Below, in pieces: positions 55,285 to 64,000 of a DNA stretch of 64,000 bases. The stretch is from Shewanella yunxiaonensis (lineage in GTDB: Bacteria; Pseudomonadota; Gammaproteobacteria; Enterobacterales; Shewanellaceae). The position numbers and the translations under genes were made by a program. Position 1 is the stretch's first letter. Each line of letters starts with the position of its first letter. The stretch is taken from contig NZ_CP073587.1 in NCBI RefSeq assembly GCF_018223345.1, forward strand, positions 2,783,501-2,847,500. Reading direction: 5' to 3'. Below the pieces are notes generated by a model. That model was not told the origin of the DNA, made no database searches, and was given only the letters and a program-made list of their open reading frames with translations.

Positions 55285-55872
55285 ATGCAAACATTTAAAT
55301 ACGCCACCCTCACTACCGTTATTTTCCTGTCGTCCGCTGCCGCTTATGCAGGTACAGGGACGGGAACTTCTCAAATTTCAGCAACCCCGCCAGCTTTGTC
55401 TGTAGTCGAAGTTCAGCCGTACACGATGACCTTGGAACGCCTGCCGGGAGCCGCCCCAACTGGCGGGTTCTCTTTAAAAAGTTGGGCGACTTATTTGGCA
55501 CAAAATCCGGAAGACACTGTACAGCCCGGTTGCTTAAAAGTCGCTGGAGACATGAATAAATCGGTCGGAATTACCATCACCAACCTGTCAAACCCGACTG
55601 CGCCGGGTGGAGCAGCTTTAAGCTTCTCTGGAACACCAAAAATTAACCTAACTACTTCAACTGTTGACTGCACAGATGCGATCTCCAAAACGAGTACAGG
55701 CATCGGTATAAACGCGGCACCAGTTGCAGCAACTACTTCATCTTCTGGCGAGCTTTATATCGCCTGGTCGTATCGCCAACCCGCCACCGCCTCGTCAGGA
55801 TTCATGCAACTCAGTGCGTGGGAAGAAGGGGTCTTCACAGGAACCGTCGATCTTCAAATCGACTACCAGTAA
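55285..55872 (+). CDS. Pilin-like exported protein
   Basis: About 195 residues from MQTFKYATLTTVIFLSSAAAYA (signal peptide), with GGAG upstream of the ATG at 55285; earlier starts run into the motif. Two cysteines, many serine, threonine and alanine residues, and a C-terminal GVFTGTVDLQIDYQ like the last strand of a fimbrial subunit. It leads an operon with chaperone- and usher-like genes, which supports a pilus role. Confidence 0.7.
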   Translation: MQTFKYATLTTVIFLSSAAAYAGTGTGTSQISATPPALSVVEVQPYTMTLERLPGAAPTGGFSLKSWATYLAQNPEDTVQPGCLKVAGDMNKSVGITITNLSNPTAPGGAALSFSGTPKINLTTSTVDCTDAISKTSTGIGINAAPVAATTSSSGELYIAWSYRQPATASSGFMQLSAWEEGVFTGTVDLQIDYQ

Positions 55873-55913
55873 TCACTCTTTAGGGACTGACCAAGTCAGT
55901 CCCTAGTCCTTTG

Positions 55914-56294
55914 GAGGTCCCTATGAAGCCCCTTATTAATTCAATCATGATGGCGACGCTAGCAGTTCTTCTATCAGCACCCGCGACTGCATTTCAACTT
56001 AAAGCCCATGACGTAGAGATCAGTCGTAAGTCAACGACTGAAATCCCAGTATCAAATACCCTAAATTCGCCAATAATAGTGAAAATCACCCCACCAGATG
56101 GGGTACAAGTATTTCCCCGACGCTTCCAACTGCTGCCTGGAGAGCGGCAAGTAGTAAAAGCTCGAGAGAGAGATGGGAAAGTCTTATCTCAAAACGCAAA
56201 GATGGCATTTTCCTATGCCGTACAAAGCGAAGAAAAACAAGGCGTTCACTCGAGAATCACGCTCAGACTCCCAGTTAGGGAGGTGTCCCGATGA
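55914..56294 (+). CDS. Single-domain periplasmic pilus chaperone-like protein
   Basis: About 126 residues with a signal peptide (MMATLAVLLSAPATA). The mature part has the Ig-like strand pattern of chaperone N-terminal domains (EIPVSNTLNSPIIVKITPPD ... FPRRFQLLPGERQVVKARER). Standard chaperones are about 230 residues with two Ig domains; the second domain is missing. It overlaps the usher start by 4 bp. Confidence 0.65.
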   Translation, partial: EVPMKPLINSIMMATLAVLLSAPATAFQLKAHDVEISRKSTTEIPVSNTLNSPIIVKITPPDGVQVFPRRFQLLPGERQVVKARERDGKVLSQNAKMAFSYAVQSEEKQGVHSRITLRLPVREVSR

Positions 56295-58462
56295 AGAAAA
56301 AACTTTCACATGTGAAAGTTTTTGTCCCCACTGTCTTGGCCGCAGCTTTCACACTCACAGCTTCACCAACACGTGCGGATAACTACCTGATGAAGTTTGT
56401 CGTGAACGGACAAAACAAGGGGGAATACCTTGTTTCTCGTGAAGTAGATAGCGCCATTGCTGAACCAGGGCTATGGCATGCTGCTGGTGTAAACACAACA
56501 GCATCACTTCCCTTGGAAAGGTTAAACAATCTTGGTCATGCCAAAATTGTTTGGTCAGAACAAACCATCTACTTTTACCCACGCAAAAACGCAGCCAAAG
56601 CCAGAAAGGTCAAACCAGAGGTTACAATTGAGCCAAATGTATCCAATCTGGATGTAAAATCCTTTGACTACTTTCTCACCTATCAAAGCAAAGGTGATAT
56701 TTCGGGTAGCATCACGGGAACAGGCCGCGTCGCAGATCTCGATGTTGATGTTAGAGCAGGGTTAGGAGGGCAAGAATCATATTTCTCCAGCCAGTGGCAC
56801 GACGAGGAGAATAGCAATGTCAAAGACATTGAAGTCGGTCGTGTTCAGCGTTACGGGCTGGATGGTTTCTCACTCACGAATGAAAGTAGCCTTGCCACTG
56901 GATCATTTTCTAATGACCAAATTGAGCTTTATTGGCCTGTTGGAACACGGGTAGATGTATACCGTGACGGGACCTATTTACAATCCTTGGTTCTGGATAG
57001 AGAGCCGTTCTCTTACAAAATCGAACTGGATTACAGCAATAATCAATATAAATTTGACGCTGTATTGCCCGATGGCACAACGGACACCAAAACAGTAGAA
57101 AGAGCCATTTCGGGACGACTTGCACCCGTAGGAGGGCTCAACTATCAAGTGGCTCTAAGCAAGTCTCCAACCACGGATGAAAGCAAGTTAATTGGACGCT
57201 TGAGCTACGGGATGACCAGTGAATTGTCACTTTTCGCTGGTCAGGATGAGCAGGAAAGACAGTATTTTTCCGCTTTATATTCAAGTGATAACTTTTCATT
57301 TGAGCCTGCTTGGTATGGCAGTAGTGGATACGCTCTGAACAGCTCTTGGCAGAATGATAAGTTCTCTATTTTTGGACAATTTAGCGATTTGGATAACTAT
57401 CAACTACGCTCTTTTAGCATTTCATCTCGCTCTCTGTTCCAACCAACTATTCAATACTCTTCCCGCACGCACGGCGGCTATGAAACTCAGGAAACGACGC
57501 TACGCACGTATCACAGCACGCGCATTGAGGCACTGAATACATCAATTTCTTTATCTCCATACTATTCGAATCGTTTAATCAATGGTGTCAGCTCCAATAT
57601 CTTTGGAGGGCGGATGCTTGCTAGCATGGCAGAAGGTTGGCAGGTTTTGGCGTCTTATGAGCATGAAAATAAAGATCTTGATGGTATTGGAGATATAGAA
57701 CGCTTCAGTGGAGAGGTATCAAAACGATTCAGCTTGGGGCGGATCACCTACCGCTACACGGCAAGCAATTTTGGTCATGGGTGGGAAGGTCAGCAACAAA
57801 GCTTGCGTGCAGATCTTTGGAACTGGAAATTTGCAACCGTGTCAGCTTCGTTCAATCATTCGTCTGGTGGGGGTAACAACATTACCTTATCAGTCAGTGG
57901 TAGCTTTGGCCGCACGGGATTCTCAAGAACTCCTCAACGAAATCAGGCTCAGTTGGAGCTATCAACCTGTGAAGATTTAAACCTTAACGGCATCTGTGAA
58001 CCATCTGAGCCAGAAGTAGAAGGCATTAAAGCAACAGTCGCTGGGCGGGAAGTAGTAACACCAGCCATCATTGGTTCACTCACACCCTATCAAAGTTACA
58101 CCATTCAGGTAGGTAGCAGCTTCAACTTGTCCCCTCGTTACAAAGCTGTTGAATCAACAAGATTGATTAGAGGCGGAGTAAATAGGTTGCGTTTACCGTT
58201 AACTGAAATTAGAGAAGTTGAAGGCCAGCTTGAGCGAGATGGAATTAGAGTTGCTCTTGTTGACACAGAAACGGGGAATGTTCTGGCAGAACAAACCACG
58301 GAATTTGGGGGATGGTATCTGTTTTATGCTCCATCTGGGCGCAAGGTCAAGGTTGTGAAAGAACCTGAGTTAAACCGGCTAAAAACTTTCACATGTGAAA
58401 GTTTTCTAGTACCAAAAGTGACCGATTTGTCCAAAATGGGCACTTTGGCGTGCCAACTATGA
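56291..58462 (+). CDS. Outer-membrane usher-like protein
   Basis: 723 residues. Signal peptide TVLAAAFTLTASPTRA. A middle region with many alternating strands and NDQIELYWPVGTRVDVYRDG ... QYKFDAVLPDG resembles usher barrels, and the C-terminal part (LNLNGICEPSEPEVEGIKATV) is an Ig/carboxypeptidase-regulatory-like plug. Shorter than typical ushers (above 800). Residues 5-13 are encoded by one 26-bp palindrome, and the last 30 by another plus regulon motif copy 6, so the true functional end may be near residue 690. Confidence 0.65.
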   Translation: MKKKLSHVKVFVPTVLAAAFTLTASPTRADNYLMKFVVNGQNKGEYLVSREVDSAIAEPGLWHAAGVNTTASLPLERLNNLGHAKIVWSEQTIYFYPRKNAAKARKVKPEVTIEPNVSNLDVKSFDYFLTYQSKGDISGSITGTGRVADLDVDVRAGLGGQESYFSSQWHDEENSNVKDIEVGRVQRYGLDGFSLTNESSLATGSFSNDQIELYWPVGTRVDVYRDGTYLQSLVLDREPFSYKIELDYSNNQYKFDAVLPDGTTDTKTVERAISGRLAPVGGLNYQVALSKSPTTDESKLIGRLSYGMTSELSLFAGQDEQERQYFSALYSSDNFSFEPAWYGSSGYALNSSWQNDKFSIFGQFSDLDNYQLRSFSISSRSLFQPTIQYSSRTHGGYETQETTLRTYHSTRIEALNTSISLSPYYSNRLINGVSSNIFGGRMLASMAEGWQVLASYEHENKDLDGIGDIERFSGEVSKRFSLGRITYRYTASNFGHGWEGQQQSLRADLWNWKFATVSASFNHSSGGGNNITLSVSGSFGRTGFSRTPQRNQAQLELSTCEDLNLNGICEPSEPEVEGIKATVAGREVVTPAIIGSLTPYQSYTIQVGSSFNLSPRYKAVESTRLIRGGVNRLRLPLTEIREVEGQLERDGIRVALVDTETGNVLAEQTTEFGGWYLFYAPSGRKVKVVKEPELNRLKTFTCESFLVPKVTDLSKMGTLACQL
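56298..56323. repeat. 26-bp palindrome, copy 2
   Basis: AAAAACTTTCACA followed by its exact complement TGTGAAAGTTTTT, overlapping codons 3-11 of the usher-like gene. Confidence 0.85.
58382..58405. repeat. Palindrome, copy 3
   Basis: AAAACTTTCACA/TGTGAAAGTTTT, inside the last codons of the usher-like gene, 21 bp before regulon motif copy 6. Confidence 0.85.
58426..58455 (+). promoter_or_regulatory. Regulon motif, copy 6
   Basis: TTTGTCCAAAATGGGC then ACTTTGGCGTGCC, 58 bp before the start at 58513. Confidence 0.83.
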
Positions 58463-58512
58463 CTAGGTTTTGAGTAAAAATAGCTCTGTGTTAAGCAACT
58501 TGGAGATTGGTC

Positions 58513-58926
58513 ATGGCATATCATTTACATCTTGATTTTGAAAACAAAGAGTATTTTTTATCAGATGGCGCGTGGTCAACCAAAGAAACGATTCAGGGCC
58601 TTCTTCTGCCAATAGGTGCGTATCAACACGCCGATGAAAAAAGTGCGTGGAATGCCGTCGATGAACTTAAATCTTTGGTAGATGAGATTCTTGATAAGGT
58701 TGAGATTGAGTGGAACGACTGGATGACTCAAAAACCAACGTTCATCTACAAGGAAGATGTTAAGTTGTTGATAAGAAAACTTAAAGAGGAATTTTATGTT
58801 AACTCATATCTCTCTTACCTAGACAATAAAAAAATTAGTGAGGGACATAAACAAGTCGCCCGTGGTGAGTTTTTTTCCCAGGATATCCCCTGCATGAGAG
58901 ATGAAGGTGGATTTGCCTTCGATTGA
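58513..58926 (+). CDS. Hypothetical protein
   Basis: About 137 residues (MAYHLHLDFENKEYFLSDGA...), from the ATG at 58513 with TTGGAGA upstream. Acidic and helical; no family recognised. Single gene under motif copy 6, followed by palindrome copy 4. Confidence 0.6.
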   Translation: MAYHLHLDFENKEYFLSDGAWSTKETIQGLLLPIGAYQHADEKSAWNAVDELKSLVDEILDKVEIEWNDWMTQKPTFIYKEDVKLLIRKLKEEFYVNSYLSYLDNKKISEGHKQVARGEFFSQDIPCMRDEGGFAFD

Positions 58927-58941
58927 ATCATGCTAAGGCAG

Positions 58942-58967
58942 AAAAACTTTCACATGTGAAAGTTTTT
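58942..58967. repeat. 26-bp palindrome, copy 4
   Basis: AAAAACTTTCACA plus exact complement, followed by T; between convergent small genes, so it could act as a terminator in both directions. Confidence 0.85.
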
Positions 58968-58983
58968 TGTGCCTACTCCATAG

Positions 58984-59124
58984 TCAGCCGCCTGATTTAT
59001 CGCCAGCGGCTGACGCCTCAGCCTTCTCATCAATATCTTTTATAATTTCCTTTGCTTTTTCATGAGCTTGCTGAACAACCTCCAGTTTCTCATGCTCGAT
59101 GATTTCATCTAACGATCTTGCCAT
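58984..59124 (-). CDS. 46-residue coiled-coil small protein
   Basis: Reads MARSLDEIIEHEKLEVVQQA and ends AGDKSGG. AGAAGGAGGG precedes the ATG at good distance. A charged helix with heptad pattern. No family recognised. Confidence 0.6.
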   Translation of the reverse strand: MARSLDEIIEHEKLEVVQQAHEKAKEIIKDIDEKAEASAAGDKSGG

Positions 59125-59189
59125 GATGCCCTCCTTCTAAGTTCGAACTATTATAAACTATAGGTATTGAATAACGAGAGGGATGAGCG

Positions 59190-59291
59190 ATGACGCCGTT
59201 AATATGGGGATTACTGGGATTGTTCGTTTTCTTCACAGTGGTGACTGTCGGAAGCTTGTATCTTTACAACAAGCGGGGCTTTGTTTCCTAA
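59190..59291 (+). CDS. 33-residue single-span membrane peptide
   Basis: Reads MTPLIWGLLGLFVFFTVVTV then GSLYLYNKRGFVS. One membrane helix with positive end. GAGAGGGATGAG lies upstream. Its last codons form one arm of an inverted repeat (59277-59291 with 59423-59437). Confidence 0.5.
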   Translation: MTPLIWGLLGLFVFFTVVTVGSLYLYNKRGFVS

Positions 59292-59437
59292 TAGCGAAAA
59301 CACACAGTTATGGGCTCTAAATCAGGATAATATTCTGCCTCGTGGAAAACAATCAACGACGGGACAAGGGCTATAGGCTCGTTTCTCCTGTTGTGATAAG
59401 CACTGCATAGCTGTTTATCCTTTTAGGAAACAAAGCC
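59277..59437. repeat. 15-bp inverted repeat enclosing 131 bp
   Basis: GGCTTTGTTTCCTAA (59277-59291) is matched exactly by TTAGGAAACAAAGCC (59423-59437). AACAAGCGGG also occurs just before the left arm and just after the right arm, in direct orientation. Could be a small non-autonomous insertion or an invertible segment. The enclosed DNA codes for nothing evident. Confidence 0.65.
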
Positions 59438-59610
59438 AACAAGCGGGATAAGCATTAACTCCAATTCTAATCACCATAAAAAAGGCTTTATGTGTCCGTA
59501 TTGGGCAGTTTGAGAGTTCATAACTTGAAAAAATGAATGAGAAAATAGTCGCAAATATATCGGAGCCAAAGGATTAATAATTCTTTGCTCAAGCATTATG
59601 GATAACTAAT
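59438..59610. other. Non-coding stretch before the excision/integration genes
   Basis: Contains the degenerate motif copy 7. GGAGCCAAAGG is not positioned as a ribosome-binding site for the next gene. Confidence 0.4.
59492..59515 (+). promoter_or_regulatory. Regulon motif, degenerate copy 7
   Basis: GTGTCCGTATTGGGC then AGTTTGAGAG, about 97 bp before the DUF4224 gene. The TTGGGCAGTTTG core is kept and the right half is not. Confidence 0.5.
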
Positions 59611-59838
59611 ATGGCGACCATTTTAAACGAAATGCTAACAGAGCAACAATTAATAGAGCTAACCGGCTATACGAAAGCAAGCGCCCAAATCAAGCAACTA
59701 AAGTTACAAGGAATACATTATCACTTACGTAGTGACGGTAAGCCTGTAGTGACATGGACGGCGGTAAACTACCCATTTACACATCGAGCGGTAGCAAATG
59801 ACAATGTTCCTAATTTTGGAGCAATAAGCAATGGCTAA
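59611..59838 (+). CDS. DUF4224 phage-type protein, likely excisionase partner
   Basis: 75 residues. LTEQQLIELTGYTKASAQIKQLKLQGI and LRSDGKPVVTW are the DUF4224 signature; these small proteins precede integrases in many phages and islands, and are thought to help direction of recombination. It overlaps the integrase gene by 8 bp. Confidence 0.75.
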   Translation: MATILNEMLTEQQLIELTGYTKASAQIKQLKLQGIHYHLRSDGKPVVTWTAVNYPFTHRAVANDNVPNFGAISNG

Positions 59839-60847
59839 ACGCAAACCAGAAGATGCATGGATGCCAAAAGGCGTATACCTGCACAAGGTGCGTGGCAAGG
59901 ATACAAGTTACATCATGAAGAATGGCAAGCGCACAGTAACCCTGTGCGCGGCTTCATCTACCCGCGCCGAAGTTTGGACAGCATACGAAGCCGCTGTTGA
60001 ACAATCACTTGCTAAGTATACGTTCAAGCGAATGGCTGATGAGTATCAGGCATCGGCAACGTTCAAAGAGTTAGCGCCCCGCACTCAGCGCGACCGCGAA
60101 CGCGAGTTAACGATGTTCAGTAAAGTGTTTGGGGAGATGGAACCCGACACCATCAAGCCGCATCATATTCGCCGTTACATGGACATTCGTGGCAACACTA
60201 GCCGCACCCAAGCCAACCATGAGCTATCGGCCTGCAGTGTTGTGTTTGGGTGGGGCTATGAGCGTGGGCATTGCAAAGATAACCCAGCAAAAGGCGTGAA
60301 GAAGTTTAAAAGCAAATCACGTGATCGTTACATCACTGATCGTGAGTTCAGCGCACTGCTTGAATGCTGCGAACTGCGGTTAAGGTTGGCATGTGAGATC
60401 AGTTATCTGTGTGCTGCACGCCAAGCTGATGTGCTAACACTTAAATGGTCACAAGTGTTGGATGAAGGGATTTTTATTCAGCAGGGTAAAACAGGCAAGA
60501 AGCAGATCAAAGCATGGTCACCTCGCCTGCATGAACTCATGAATGAAGCAAAGGCATTGCGCGAAGGTGTGGCCAGCATTTTTGTGATCAACAAAACGGG
60601 TGGCGGCAAGTTAACCGCAGATGGATTGCGCAGCAGCTGGCGCCGTGCGATGGATAAACTCGCGGTAGAGCATCCAGACATTGAGCGCACGTTCACGTTT
60701 CACGACATTAAAGCCAAAGGTATATCAGACTTCGATGGCACCATTCACGACAAGCAGCAATTTAGCGGCCATAAAACCGTTGGACAGGTGAACGTATACG
60801 ACCGAAGAACAGAAGTGGTACCGACAATCGGCAGTGTTAAGAAGTGA
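59831..60847 (+). CDS. int: Tyrosine-type site-specific integrase
   Basis: 338 residues. N-terminal arm- and core-binding domains (TFKRMADEYQASATFKELAPRTQRDRERE), then the catalytic domain with the first arginine in CAARQADVLTLKW, FHDIKAKGISD, SGHKTVGQVNVYDRR with histidine and the tyrosine nucleophile. The second arginine position (HxxR) is lysine here (HDIK). It catalyses insertion into tRNA-Trp, 93 bp downstream. Confidence 0.93.
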   Translation: MAKRKPEDAWMPKGVYLHKVRGKDTSYIMKNGKRTVTLCAASSTRAEVWTAYEAAVEQSLAKYTFKRMADEYQASATFKELAPRTQRDRERELTMFSKVFGEMEPDTIKPHHIRRYMDIRGNTSRTQANHELSACSVVFGWGYERGHCKDNPAKGVKKFKSKSRDRYITDREFSALLECCELRLRLACEISYLCAARQADVLTLKWSQVLDEGIFIQQGKTGKKQIKAWSPRLHELMNEAKALREGVASIFVINKTGGGKLTADGLRSSWRRAMDKLAVEHPDIERTFTFHDIKAKGISDFDGTIHDKQQFSGHKTVGQVNVYDRRTEVVPTIGSVKK

Positions 60848-60902
60848 GTCATTATTCAAAAAACCGCTTAGACATTTCTAACAACTTTTCTAACACAAAG
60901 AA

Positions 60903-60936
60903 AAACGGCTCGCACATTACATGCAAGCCGTTGAAA
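60903..60936 (-). terminator. Terminator of tRNA-Trp
   Basis: Stem AACGGCT/AGCCGTT with loop and T-run on the minus strand, just after the tRNA 3' end; identical copy at 12558-12590. Confidence 0.75.
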
Positions 60937-60940
60937 TATT

Positions 60941-61017
60941 TGGCAGGGGTGGCAAGACTCGAACTCGCAACCGTCGGTTTTGGAGACCGCTGTTCTACCA
61001 ATTGGAACTACACCCCT
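60941..61017 (-). tRNA. tRNA-Trp (CCA), target of the island
   Basis: Cloverleaf on the minus strand: acceptor AGGGGTG with CACCCCT, D arm GTTCC..., anticodon loop CTCCAAA with anticodon CCA, T arm GCGAG-TTCGAGT-CTTGC, then encoded GCCA end. Its 3' half is island-derived: it contains the 60969-60985 attachment core. It is separated from the rRNA operon by a terminator. Confidence 0.95.
60969..60985 (-). repeat. attR core
   Basis: AACCGTCGGTTTTGGAG inside the tRNA, identical to 12625-12641. Confidence 0.9.
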
Positions 61018-61278
61018 ACGGAACGACGGGCATTATGCTAAAACCCCGGTTAAAGGTAAAGGACTTTTTGTCACAACAAGCGCCGATTGCAGTTTTTTCA
61101 AACAGAGATTATCTATTTTACCCTTCTAACTAATGATCTTCAGCGAAACGTCTATTTATCTATGAATAGGTAAAAAACTGCACGCTTTTTATTAGCACTG
61201 AACCATGACGATAAGCCGCAATGATCATTTAAATCATGAGGTTGTCTTGAAAAATCTAGAATTATAACTGAAAAGCAA
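61018..61278. promoter_or_regulatory. Spacer between rRNA operon and tRNA-Trp
   Basis: About 260 bp after the rRNA terminator. It should hold the tRNA-Trp promoter. No gene supported. Confidence 0.4.
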
Positions 61279-61309
61279 AAAGGCCACCGCTAAGGGTGGC
61301 CTTTCTGTT
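61279..61309 (-). terminator. rRNA operon terminator
   Basis: Stem AAAGGCCACC/GGTGGCCTTT with T-run on the minus strand, just after 5S rRNA. Confidence 0.88.
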
Positions 61310-61318
61310 GTATTAGGC

Positions 61319-61435
61319 GTCTGGCAATGACCTACTCTCACATGGGGAGACCCCACACTACCATCGGCGCGATTGTGTTTCACTTCTGAGTTCGGAATGG
61401 GTTCAGGTGGGACCACAATGCTATTGTCACCAGAC
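61319..61435 (-). rRNA. rrf: 5S ribosomal RNA
   Basis: Minus strand: GTCTGGTGACAATAGCATTG at the 5' end and GAGAGTAGGTCATTGCCAGAC at the 3' end, terminal stem GTCTGG/CCAGAC, and the conserved CCGAACTCAGAAGTGAAAC loop. About 117 bases, normal length. Confidence 0.95.
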
Positions 61436-61496
61436 AAATTCTGTTGTTATTTCCGCATATCTGCAAAAACAACCAATCCGGAAAGCTGTCAAATAA

Positions 61497-61572
61497 TGGT
61501 GGTCGCTACTGGGTTCGAACCAGTGACCCCCTGCTTGTAAGGCAGGTGCTCTCCCAGCTGAGCTAAGCGACC
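61497..61572 (-). tRNA. tRNA-Val (TAC)
   Basis: Minus strand GGTCGCTTAGCTCAGCTGGG, anticodon arm CTGCCTTACAAGCAG with TAC, T loop GGTTCGAAC, end GCGACCACCA. 76 bases including CCA. Placed between 23S and 5S rRNA. Confidence 0.95.
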
Positions 61573-61700
61573 TTATCTGTTAGTAGTTCGTTCTCTACTT
61601 CAACCAAGCATGTATATTCATTCAAGGTTAACGACCTCCAGGGATGGAGGAAGTGCTAGAAAACATCTGGAATGTTTTCAGTAAAACCCATCTGGGTTGT

Positions 61701-64000
<2,300 letters not shown>

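Larger units (their letters stand above)
12625..60985. mobile_element. 48.3 kb genomic island integrated in tRNA-Trp
   Basis: Bounded by direct repeats of AACCGTCGGTTTTGGAG at 12625-12641 and 60969-60985, in the tRNA anticodon region, a usual site for tyrosine integrases. The integrase gene ends 93 bp from the intact tRNA. Everything between is accessory: insertion sequences, cassettes, NO-detoxification genes, mobilisation genes, a replication pair and a pilus operon. Whether it excises as one unit or is a composite is not decided by the sequence. Confidence 0.85.

Overview
The window is gammaproteobacterial and most resembles Shewanella or a close relative. This rests on recognised chromosomal genes (ybeD-lipB-lipA, holD-rimI, a DUF368 transporter, an M24 aminopeptidase) and an rRNA operon. 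No search could be run, so the genus is an inference. About 1-12.55 kb is ordinary chromosome: envelope and membrane proteins, an S10-type peptidase, a monohaem cytochrome c, an FKBP isomerase, a ROK-like protein, lipoate synthesis, holD-rimI and dps. From 60.94 kb rightwards the chromosome resumes with tRNA-Trp, 5S rRNA, tRNA-Val and the 3' part of 23S rRNA, all on the minus strand.

Between these lies a 48.3 kb integrated element in the tRNA-Trp gene. The intact tRNA (60941-61017) sits beside a tyrosine integrase. A displaced copy of the tRNA 3' half and its terminator lies at 12556-12641. The two share an identical 17-bp core (12625-12641 and 60969-60985).

The left half is cargo: a HEPN-like gene broken by a fresh IS3-family insertion with a 5-bp target duplication; an integron-less group of gene cassettes with attC sites (16.69-18.52 kb); a chromate transporter; and a nitrosative-stress block (21.6-33.3 kb) with nnrS-nrfA, norR/hmp, a second norR/norVW, a methyltransferase and a DUF1971 protein. 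The NO genes have sigma-54 promoters and NorR-like sites.

The right half (34.8-60.8 kb) looks like a mobilisation element: iteron-like repeats, several lipoprotein and coiled-coil genes, a MOBF relaxase (TraI), a coupling protein (TraD), a ribbon-helix-helix accessory protein, a candidate oriT with an F-like nick sequence, a lambda-O/P-like replication pair, an FlhC/AcaC/SetC-like activator, a minimal chaperone-usher-like pilus, a DUF4224 protein and the integrase. No type IV secretion channel genes are visible. A VCR-like cassette and an IS903-like insertion with a 9-bp target duplication interrupt this half.

The most interesting signal is a roughly 30-bp motif (core GTCCAAATTGGGC then TTTGGCGTGCC). 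It occurs six times, each 55-75 bp upstream of the first start codon of a transcription unit, plus one degenerate copy before the excision/integration genes. Together with the FlhC-like gene this suggests one activator controlling excision, mobilisation and pilus expression.
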